64,000 nt of DNA. It comes from Codonopsis lanceolata (Eukaryota > Streptophyta > Magnoliopsida > Asterales > Campanulaceae). The notes under the pieces are model-generated. The model searched no databases. It was given only the letters and a program-made list of their open reading frames with translations, and had not been told where the DNA came from. The stretch is taken from NCBI GenBank assembly GCA_013146195.2, contig CM028380.1, positions 86,988,049-87,052,048 of the forward strand, written 5' to 3'. Positions 22,086-30,594 of this stretch are shown piece after piece (the first letter of the stretch is position 1; every line of letters starts with the position of its first letter). Both the position numbers and the translations under genes were made by a program.

Positions 22086-23852
22086 TTTTTGCATCAACAC
22101 ACATCCCAACCCTTGTAGCGATGCGTCGTTATAGATCACATATTTCCCAACTCCGGATGGTAAGGTAAGGATTGGGGCTGACACGAGCCGCTTCTTTAAT
22201 TCCTGAAAACTTGTCTCGCAATCCTCTGCCCATATAAACTTTCTATTCTTCTGAGTTAGCCTAGTTAAAGGCCCGAAATTTTTTGAGAATCCTTCTACGA
22301 AGCGACGATAATATCCAGCTAACCCCAGGAAACTTTGAACTTCTGTGACGGTTGTCGGTCTTTCCCAATTTACAATGGCCTCGATCTTGGCAGGGTCCAC
22401 TGAGATTCCATCCTTGGATACCACATGCCCTAAGAAAGCCACCTTGTCTAGCCAGAACTCGCACTTATTGAATTTGGCATAAAGCTTCTCTTCCCTCAAG
22501 ATTTGCAACATCGCTCTTAAGTGTTGTTCATGTTCTTCCTGTGTCTTAGAGTAGACCAAGATATCATCGATGAAAACAATCACACATCGATCGAGGAGTT
22601 TCTTAAATACCCTATTCATCAAGTCCATGAACGCGACTGGGGCGTTTGTCAACCCAAATGGCATCACCAAAAACTCGTAATGTCCATATCTGGTTCTAAA
22701 GGCAGTTTTTGAAACATCTTTCTTCTTAACCTTTAACTGGTGATATCCCGACCGAAGGTCGATCTTTGAGAAATAGCATACACCTTGTAGTTGATCGAAC
22801 AAGTCATCAATCCTAGGTAATGGATACCTATTTTTAACAGTGACCCGATTTAATTCTCGATAGTCTATACACAACCTCATAGACCCATCCTTCTTCTTTA
22901 CAAACAATACTGGAGCACCCCAAGGCGAGACACTTGGTCTAATCAATTCCTTTTCCAATAACTCCTGCAATTGTTCCTTAAGTTCTTTGAGTTCAGCCGG
23001 TGCCATTCTATATGGTGCTTTAGAAATGGGAGTCGTCCCGGGTATTAGATCAATTACGAACTCTACCTCACGCTCTGGTGGCAGTCCAGGAAGATCTTCA
23101 TGAGGAAACACGTCTTCAAATTCTTTTACTACTGGGAGCGATTCTATGTTAGTGTCGGATTTACGGGTGTCGATGATAGAGGCTAAGTATCCTTGGCAAC
23201 CTTTCCTTAGTAATCGCCTAGCTCTTAAGGAAGAAATTAAACCTGACAATATAGTCGGTCTTGACCCCTTAAAACGAGACTCTGATTCACCTGGTACACA
23301 GAATACCACTTCCTTCTCAAAACAATCAACCTTCGCATGGAACGCAGCTAACCAATCCATACCCAAGATTACATCAAAATCTTGAATGTCTAAAGGAATG
23401 AAATCGATGGGCATTTCTCTATCTCCTATCTTCAAGGAGCAGCTTCTAAACACCGAATTTACTGGAATAGACTCCTTAGTTGGGGTATCAATTACTAATT
23501 CAATGTCTAATTTCTGGGGTGTGAGTTTCATACGACGTGCAAGTGATGTGCATATAATTGAATGCGTGGCACCAGGGTCGATCAATGCATATACATTTCG
23601 TGAGCAGAGTTGGACAGTACCTGCCACCACGTCGTTTGTTGCCTTGGCATCCCTTGCTGTCATTGCCAAAATCCTTTCTTGCCCCGACGGTTTCATTTTA
23701 TCTTCAGTCACTGGGTTTCTAGTAAAACCCTTCTTTAGTGACTTTGGGCACTCCTTGACTCTATGTCCGACCTTTCCACAATTAAAGCAAGCTCCTTTCC
23801 CACGATAGCATGCTTCTGTTGGGTGATTTCTTCCGTACTTGTGGCATGTCAA
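22083..23852 (-). CDS. Gypsy pol: zinc knuckle, protease, reverse transcriptase (open frame, 3' frameshifted)
   Basis: This is the longest open pol segment, about 589 codons. A CCHC knuckle CFNCGKVGHRVKEC sits at residues 22-35. Protease follows with IDPGATHS at 91-98, where the family usually has DSG, and VILGMDWL at 161-168. Reverse transcriptase spans roughly 280-520 with LFVKKKDGSMRLCIDYREL, RSGYHQL, VMPFGLTNAP and catalytic FIDD (427-430). The start of RNase H is reached before a frameshift in an A run (22086-22090), where one A appears missing. The first listed codon is TTG, so this frame is reached from gag rather than started here. It is expressed, if at all, as part of a Gag-Pol polyprotein in virus-like particles. 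Confidence 0.85.
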   Translation of the reverse strand: MTCHKYGRNHPTEACYRGKGACFNCGKVGHRVKECPKSLKKGFTRNPVTEDKMKPSGQERILAMTARDAKATNDVVAGTVQLCSRNVYALIDPGATHSIICTSLARRMKLTPQKLDIELVIDTPTKESIPVNSVFRSCSLKIGDREMPIDFIPLDIQDFDVILGMDWLAAFHAKVDCFEKEVVFCVPGESESRFKGSRPTILSGLISSLRARRLLRKGCQGYLASIIDTRKSDTNIESLPVVKEFEDVFPHEDLPGLPPEREVEFVIDLIPGTTPISKAPYRMAPAELKELKEQLQELLEKELIRPSVSPWGAPVLFVKKKDGSMRLCIDYRELNRVTVKNRYPLPRIDDLFDQLQGVCYFSKIDLRSGYHQLKVKKKDVSKTAFRTRYGHYEFLVMPFGLTNAPVAFMDLMNRVFKKLLDRCVIVFIDDILVYSKTQEEHEQHLRAMLQILREEKLYAKFNKCEFWLDKVAFLGHVVSKDGISVDPAKIEAIVNWERPTTVTEVQSFLGLAGYYRRFVEGFSKNFGPLTRLTQKNRKFIWAEDCETSFQELKKRLVSAPILTLPSGVGKYVIYNDASLQGLGCVLMQK

Positions 23853-23947
23853 ATTGGTGTTTTGATTCTGCCATTTATTTTGATTGTGCCACTGGTTATG
23901 ATTCTGAGTTCGCTTTGGCTGAACAACCTCTCTGTTACGACCGCCAT

Positions 23948-24907
23948 CTACATTCCTCCTTTTATTTCCACCCCAGCGACTTCTTGACTGCTTGATTGTC
24001 CATGATACTTTCCCATGTTATTCTCAAAACCTCTCTTCTTCTCGTTTCTCTTTCTTCGGTACTCAGCAGAACTTAGTTCGATCATCCGAGCTCGGTCTAG
24101 AACTTCGGCGTAAGTTGGTAGTTTCAAAGGCAGTAGTCTATAGCTAATTTGATCGCTCAGGCCCCTCTCAAACTTTCTAGCCTTCTGACCTTCATCTCGA
24201 ATGAGTTCTGGGGCGTATTTCGACAACTCCGTGAACTTTGCATCGAACTCATCGATTGACATTTTTCCCTGTTCGAGGTAAAGAAATTCCACAATCTTCC
24301 GTTCTTGCATACTTGGGGGAAAATACTTCCTGTTGAAGGCTTCACGGAACATCTCCCAGCTATAAACTTCTACTCCATTTGCTTCTGCTGTCCTCTTCTT
24401 CGATTTCCACCATTGATTAGCCTCCCCTTCCAAGACGAATGTAGCAAAGCTTACCTTCTGTTCATCAGTGCATGCCATGGTTCCAAAAATTTTCTCCATG
24501 TTTTCTAACCATTCCCCTGGTTCCTCGACGCCTGGCTTGCCAGAGAAGGTCTTGGGTTTCATCCTATAGAAGCTTTCCAGTAGTTCCCTAGTGGTTGGTT
24601 GAACTGGTGGTGGTGGTGGTGCAGCAGCAGTAGCTGCTGTAGCTGCCGCAGCTGCAGCCGCAATTACAGGTGCTGCATTAGCTTGACCAATGCTTGCTGT
24701 AATGGCTTGCGTGAGGCCTTGGATAAGGGCCACTAGCGTCGGGTCTGTAGGAGTAGGATCGTTCATGTTATTTCCCGGTTGTGGCCCGACAGGGTTTTCT
24801 GCGACTCCTGAGGCCGAGTCTTCAACGACTCCTCTACCTCGGCCACCCCGTCCACGTCCGCGACCACGCACACCTCCCCGTGTTCCACTTCGTCCACCTC
24901 TAGCCAT
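23948..24907 (-). CDS. Gypsy gag (capsid), frameshifted near its 3' end
   Basis: The ORF starts at ATG 24907 and encodes 319 aa. It has an Arg/Gly-rich N-terminus (RGRGRGGRGRG), an Ala/Pro-rich spacer, then the retrotransposon Gag capsid domain (about residues 105-270) with FYRMKPKTFSGKPG, WLENMEKIF, FATFVLEGEANQWW and FNRKYFPPSMQ. The family assembles the cytoplasmic particle in which reverse transcription occurs. The true reading should pass into the zinc-knuckle frame, but a one-base shift at about 23980-23992 ends it at an early stop. Downstream pol is therefore out of frame in this copy. Confidence 0.9.
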   Translation of the reverse strand: MARGGRSGTRGGVRGRGRGRGGRGRGVVEDSASGVAENPVGPQPGNNMNDPTPTDPTLVALIQGLTQAITASIGQANAAPVIAAAAAAATAATAAAPPPPPVQPTTRELLESFYRMKPKTFSGKPGVEEPGEWLENMEKIFGTMACTDEQKVSFATFVLEGEANQWWKSKKRTAEANGVEVYSWEMFREAFNRKYFPPSMQERKIVEFLYLEQGKMSIDEFDAKFTELSKYAPELIRDEGQKARKFERGLSDQISYRLLPLKLPTYAEVLDRARMIELSSAEYRRKRNEKKRGFENNMGKYHGQSSSQEVAGVEIKGGM

Positions 24908-25193
24908 CTTTTACTGCCACAAGCATAGCGAGATGTGATAAGCGTAAGTTTAGATTTTTATTCTATATTCAATGTTCGAACTAAATTCGTACTTAAAAAT
25001 TTTAAATCCATATCCAAGGTAAATCTTATCGTACCATGAGTTGGGGTATTTATCATGAAATTCAGAAACACAGACAAAACCATCCTTTTATTGATTCAAT
25101 GAAAATAAGAGTCTCAAAAACTTTATTAATTCATAATATATTGTCTCAAAACATAAACTTCATCAATTTCTTCTAGGAATTCTTATGGGTTCT
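24908..25193 (-). other. Spacer between upstream ORF and gag
   Basis: This AT-rich leader segment of the Gypsy element has no ORF of note. It separates the acidic upstream ORF from the gag ATG. Confidence 0.6.
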
Positions 25194-25625
25194 TTAGAGT
25201 ACACCACGTATCTTCAAAATTAGCCCATTTATTGCCTCTCGCGACCAACCCACTCTTGGGAGATCAGCATGAAGAGCCATGTCAATGTCTTGACATGTTA
25301 GGACGATTTCCCTAAGGAACCTATGGTGTCTTGTACTGGTCTGATGCAACTCGCGCTCTAACTCTCCCACCCGAGCGTCCAACTCTTGTATGGGGTTTAT
25401 TGCAGGTTGGTGACGATTATCGCTTATGTCACTACCTTCCTCGCCGTCCGGAAGCTCTTCAGGAATCTCTTCAGGAGCTTCTTCCGAAATCTCTTCAGGG
25501 ACCTCTTCAGGGATTTCTTTAGCAACCTCTTCAGGGTCTTCCTCAGATTCGCTCACTGGGTCATCTTCCTCGGGTTCAGAATCAGAAGGATTTCCCATAT
25601 GCCAGTTTTCTAAATCAAGATCCAT
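25194..25625 (-). CDS. Additional small ORF upstream of Gypsy gag (acidic, coiled-coil-like)
   Basis: This intact 143-aa ORF begins at ATG 25625, about 120 bp inside the 5' LTR, in the same sense as gag. The N-terminal half is strongly acidic with repeated PEE units (EEVPEEISEEAPEEIPEEL, about residues 32-55). The C-terminal half looks helical (LDARVGELERELHQT) and ends in GWSREAINGLILKIRGVL. I do not recognise a named family. Its position suggests an element-encoded accessory protein or a leader ORF controlling gag translation. It has no stop or frameshift, unlike pol in the same copy. Confidence 0.65.
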   Translation of the reverse strand: MDLDLENWHMGNPSDSEPEEDDPVSESEEDPEEVAKEIPEEVPEEISEEAPEEIPEELPDGEEGSDISDNRHQPAINPIQELDARVGELERELHQTSTRHHRFLREIVLTCQDIDMALHADLPRVGWSREAINGLILKIRGVL

Positions 25626-25727
25626 CTAAAATCAACAATTAGGTTAGATAATACAAATAATTTGGTAAAGCATTATCATATACTATCTATGCCCCAAAGG
25701 TTTTTCCCATGCTAGATCATAACCTAG

Positions 25728-25743
25728 AAGCTCTAATACCAAA
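25728..25743 (-). promoter_or_regulatory. Primer binding site of the Gypsy element
   Basis: The minus strand directly after the 5' LTR reads tttggtattagagcttc, close to TGGTATCAGAGC, the initiator Met-tRNA primer site, with one difference. It lies at the expected spot. Confidence 0.8.
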
Positions 25744-28142
25744 TGTAACGGCCCAAAATTTCTAACCAATTTATAATCCCAAAATCTTGGGCGCGTCACT
25801 ATTACAAATACTAAATCACAATAATTCAGAAATCATCTCTTAAGGACTAGTAATAAAATAAAGTCATAGAGTACTATTACATTTCGAAAGTATAATAAAA
25901 CAATTCTGTAGTCCCAAAACTGCTAAACTAAAATCTTGTCCAAAATACAAGACGAACTAATTCGAAATAAAAATCTCCAGATTGTCCTTGATGGTATCCA
26001 ACTTACTTAAAACCTGGAAGGAAAAAGATTTGGAAGGAATGAGCGGACAATGCCCAGTAAGATCATATACAGCCCCTCCGAAATCTAGGGAAGGGTTCAT
26101 TAACAATAAAGCATTCAAAAAGATTAATATTCAAATAGTTTATAATCGGGAATAACACAATGAGATGATAAATTTCACATTTCATCAAGAATTCGATGTA
26201 AAAGATAGAGATACAAAGGCATTTGCGAGAGGTCTAATCGTCGCCAACTGTCCCATACCAGTTGGAGACGACGACCAACCCGCGGATACCATGATCACCT
26301 AAGCGGTCACAAGACCTCTTTTTAAACAAAGATTCACAATGTACAAATAGTAACGTTTCATAATGGTATATCCGGATAACCAAGCCACGGGTCAGGTGGC
26401 AAAATTCATAATCAAATATCAAATTCAAAATGCTACTTTACCCCAGTAGCCGGGTTGTTCAACTTAGTGATCATAGTAGGATTTCAAAAATAATATCCCA
26501 ACGGAAACTTCATTTCACAAAAAATATCTCAATGAAATTTAAATATAAATGAGATATATATAATGAGATCTACAATTTAGAATGACAAAGAACGGGTACG
26601 ACGGAGTTCAAATCTAAATTCCAACTTAAGGTTGGTACACGTTTCGAAGAAAAAGTAATTTTCAAATAATTTGCGGAAGCCTAACAATTTAAAATAGAGA
26701 TTGCAAATATCTAAAAGATGTATAATCTCTTACCTGAATAATAAGCCCACAAATTCTAGGTCCACCGAAACGCAACTAAAGGCTACTCTTCTTGTCCAAA
26801 TCTAAAATTCAAGGTATAAATCAAATTACTAAAATATTTATATTGCAACAATTTAGCCAATCTAAATTAATTTAGAAGTTACTGATTACTAAAATTATTC
26901 TTAGAAAAAATAGTTTTTATAGTGTTATTTTAGAATACACTATTATAATATACACATTAATTTACTGTTGTGTTTGAAAACTATTCCTAAATGCCAAAGG
27001 TGGCTGCTACAGTACAACTCCTTTTCTAATCCATTCCGGAAGTCAACAATCCAAAACTTCCCAGTACTTTTCTCCACCCAACATATACTAACCCAACCAA
27101 AAAGAAACAATAAAAAAAATTAAAAGCTCAATTATTAAGTCAATTAACCCCTACTAGTCTATTCATTCCAGCACATTCATTTCCTCCCCTCATTCTATCC
27201 TGTTTCTTTCTTCTTCTTTTTTGTTCTCCTTGGTTCGCAGCAAGCAGGTCATCTTCTTCCCTGCCGAGTTCCCTTCCTTTCTTTCTTTTATTTTTTTTCT
27301 ACACACACAGTACACAAACCCAAGATTCTACCATCAAATTTCCTCTTCCATATTCATAACTTACAACACATGCATACATACATACACATACATGATTACA
27401 TTATGTTCTTTCTCTTCCTGGGTATTTTCTTTGAAACATTTTCTTCTTTCTTTCAATACACCAACCCGTATCCTATATTTAATTACTTATTTCAATACAC
27501 ACCTAGAACTCCTTCCATTTCAGTCTCTGTTCTACAGATACTCATACCCACAAAAGAAATCCTATTGCTAAAATGAGGAATTAAAGAAGTTGAAGGAAGA
27601 AAGAAGGGAAGAGCAAAGTTTACCTCCACCGTCATCGATCTCGGGCAGTAACGAAAAATCACCTTCTTCTATTTTGCTTCCTTTCACTCTAGATCTCTCT
27701 TCCACTCAAGGTTTTCAATTTCTGATGGAGATTCAAGAATTCCGCCCCCCTTTTTATACCCTTCACAAAATCGGTCGATCTTCCCCTCCATTAAATTTGC
27801 CGAAGATCGTTTAGCTCCTTCTCTCCCTAGATTAGTCGAACCCACTCGACAATACTTCTCCCTTATGAACTGTGAAAGTGAAACGATTCCTAATTTCCTC
27901 TCTTTTCTTCTTTCTTTTTCTTTTCTTTATTTATTAATTAATTTATTTATTACTATATTTTATTATTATTATTATTAATATAAGGAATTCTAATGGGTTG
28001 AGCCAACATTCTAAATAAGTTAATAGGGTATACTAAGCCCACTAAAAATGTACACCAAGCCCACTCAAATGTTTAAAAAATAAAATTTAACTAAATAATA
28101 ACCAAATTTTATTTTTATTTTAGAAGTTTTGGGTATATTACA
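25744..28142 (-). repeat. 5' LTR of the complete Gypsy element (2399 bp)
   Basis: Partner of 17783-20197, with the same termini. It differs by scattered, mostly transition substitutions and a few indels, for example a deletion near 27165. It should carry the element promoter: a TATA-like tataaaaag on the minus strand at about 27749-27758, with a long R-U5. Confidence 0.95.
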
Positions 28143-28147
28143 CCTGC

Positions 28148-29191
28148 CCCCAAACACAGCCGGACACTCAACACAAACATAATGATACAACAACAACACC
28201 ACTTCAATCAAAAACCCCAACACATGGTTACCAACAGAAAATATTTTACTTCGTCGGGCCATTCGCTGGATCAAATTAGGTTTGGTGGAGCCACTTACCA
28301 TTTCCTTGTGAGGACGTTTCTCTCCATTTCTCTTTATCTTCATTTTGCGAACAATTCATAAAACCAATTAAAAAACCTAATTACAATGTCAAAACACAAT
28401 TAAGTAAACAATGAAGCGATTGCGCAAACTCATTTTGACCTTTGTTCATTTGTTAATTCACATCTTCAAACCCCAAACCCCAAATCCCTAACCGTAACCA
28501 ACTCTTTCAATCGAAAGTTCTGCACCTAATCTTGAATGCAAGTTCGCATAATTTTGAACTGTTCTGCCCTGATTGAAGAAACAAATGGGGTGCTCTTATG
28601 CCTTGATTGAAGGAACAAATGGGTGATGTTTGGTCGTGATTAGAATGGATAATAGCCTAAACCAAAGCTATCCATTAACAGTCAATTACCACCCCTAGTC
28701 ATGATTACGAACACCTTAGGTAGTGTTCGGCTAAGACAAGGTTGTTCAGCTCATATTCGACCCGCCTTGGACAAACACTTTCTAAGGTGTTCCTCCACCA
28801 TGGCCAAACAACACCTACTTTCTAAGGTGTTCCTCCACCATGGCCAAACAACACCTTTCGTTCCTCTACCATGGCCAAACAATACCTTTCTTCTGCGCCC
28901 GGGGGGGGGTAAGTGTTAATGGTAATAACTTTTTTCCATAAATGACATTTTTGTAATTAATTTTGAGCGAGTGTACGGAACATTTTTGGGTATGAATACT
29001 GAATAGCGTACTATAGTCTCCGTCTTTCCCATACCTTCGTATCCCCGCAAATCACACTGGGCATTTCCAATTCCAATCCGCTCCACCCTCTTGCCTCCTG
29101 CTCCGTTAACACTGTAAAATCTGACCATTTTCAGTCGCCTGGCGAGATTAATCCTGCCGCTGGTCCCGACCGTCCAGTTCAAAATCAAACC
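28148..29191 (+). promoter_or_regulatory. Presenilin upstream region with a 40-bp tandem repeat
   Basis: This gene-free stretch lies between the Gypsy target duplication and the presenilin ATG. From about 28778 to 28886 a 40-bp unit (ctttctaaggtgttcctcca, then ccatggccaaacaacacct) occurs about 2.7 times, ending near a run of nine G. No unambiguous TATA box was found. The last 200 bp are CT-rich like a plant 5' leader. The minus-strand ORFs here (28065-28343, 28916-29188) show no recognisable domain. Confidence 0.5.
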
Positions 29192-30594
29192 ATGGACGGA
29201 ACTGGCAGTAGTAGCATCTTAGACTCAATCGGAGTAGAAATCATCGGCGTGATGTCCCCAGTATCCATATGCATGCTCTTGGTCGTCCTCTTGGTCTATT
29301 CTCTCTCCTCCCCTTCCTCCTCCGACGAAACAATCCGTACCGCCGCAAACCTAGTCTACCTTGAAAGCCCCTCCGACTCCACTGGCCAGAAGCTCGAAGG
29401 CGCCTTCCTCAACGCCCTAGTCTTCGTCATCCTCATCGCCGGGGTAACTTTCCTCCTCTTCCTCCTCTATTACTACAATTTCACTAATTTCTTGAAGAAT
29501 TACATGCGATTTTCGGCTTTTTTCGTTCTTGGAGGCATGGGTGGGTCGGTTTTTCTCTCGTTGATTCAACATTTTTCGATACCGGTTGATTCGATTACTT
29601 GTTTTATTTTGTTTTTGAACTTTACTGTGGTGGGGGTTTTGTCTGTGTTTTCCGATGGGGGTGCTATTCCCATATTGTTGAGGCAGGGGTATATGGTTCT
29701 GTTGGGGATTTTTGTGGCTGCTTGGTTTACGAAATTACCCGAATGGACTACTTGGAGTTTGTTGGTGGCATTGGCATTGTATGATTTAGTTGCGGTTTTA
29801 GCACCAGGGGGGCCTCTTAAACTGTTGGTTGAATTGGCTTCTAGTCGTGATGATGAGCTACCGGCTCTGGTTTACGAGGCTCGTCCAACTGTTTCGAGGA
29901 ACACCCGCCTCCTGGGTTGGGTCTTTTGGTTGGCATGGTTTCAGATTCTCAGGGTGGTTCTGTTGAGCTTCAGACAGTGCCTAATTTAAATCACAATGTA
30001 ATTGCGGCTGCTCGTGATGAGATGGGTAGTGATAGTGAAGGGGAGACGTCCCCTTTGGTGCCTAATTTGCGTGATCATCGGGATCAGGATAGGGATAGAG
30101 CCCGTTCCACTGGTGGTGGGAGCGGGTCTTCTTCATCGTCACCGTACTCTAGAGTGATGGATGCTGCTGTAACTTCTTCTTCATTTGGTGGTCGAAATAG
30201 GCAATCTGAGATTGATCATGATGTTGATGAGGAGATGCCTGCGCTTACTGAAATGCTTGATCTGGAGAATGAGAGAGAAGAGATGATGAGGAGTAGGGAC
30301 AGTCGGGACAGCTTTTTGACCACAAGTAGAGGTATAAAACTTGGTCTGGGTGACTTTGTTTTCTATAGTGTTCTCGTTGGTAGGGCTGCAATGTATGATT
30401 TAATGACAGTGTATGCCTGTTATCTTGCTATTATCTCGGGACTGGGCTGCACGCTTATTCTGTTGGCTGTATTTCGTCATGCTCTTCCAGCTCTCCCTAT
30501 TTCTATCGCACTCGGCATTATGTTTTACTTTTTAACCCGGCTACTAATGGAACCTTTTGTTGTCGGGACCTCCACAAATTTGATGATGTTTTGA
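29192..30594 (+). pseudogene. PSN: Presenilin (intronless), with a one-base frameshift near 29916
   Basis: Presenilin is the nine-helix aspartyl protease subunit of gamma-secretase, acting in endomembranes. The first frame (29192 to about 29917) covers helices 1-6. It includes FVLGGMGGSVFLSLIQ and the first catalytic site LALYDLVAVLAPGGPL, with Asp198 at 29783-29785. The frame then breaks: RNTRLLG should continue with LGLLVG, which lies in the next frame and fits one missing base at about 29915-29918. The second frame to 30594 covers the long Ser/acidic loop, the second catalytic site LGLGDF (Asp codon 30352-30354), helix 8, and PALP (30487-30498) in helix 9. With the base restored the length would be about 467 residues, near other plant presenilins, which are likewise intronless. 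Every active-site motif is present, so a sequencing error or a very recent null allele is as likely as an old pseudogene. Confidence 0.92.

Larger units (their letters stand above)
17783..28142 (-). mobile_element. Complete Ty3/Gypsy chromovirus (Tekay-like), 10.36 kb
   Basis: This is a structurally complete element on the minus strand: 5' LTR 25744-28142, PBS, upstream ORF 25194-25625, gag from 24907, pol to 20247, PPT, 3' LTR 17783-20197. A perfect 5-bp duplication CCTGC flanks it (17778-17782 and 28143-28147). The pol order PR-RT-RNase H-INT with a C-terminal chromodomain-like tail (EATWELEEEMREKHPELF) places it among chromoviruses, probably Tekay/Del. The two LTRs are very similar, so it is a fairly recent insertion, but six or more coding lesions make this copy non-autonomous. 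Confidence 0.95.

Noticed and set aside
29905..29950. An intron explaining the presenilin frame break
   Set aside because: The two frames abut with family sequence continuous to within one residue, leaving no room for an intron, and plant presenilin genes are intronless.
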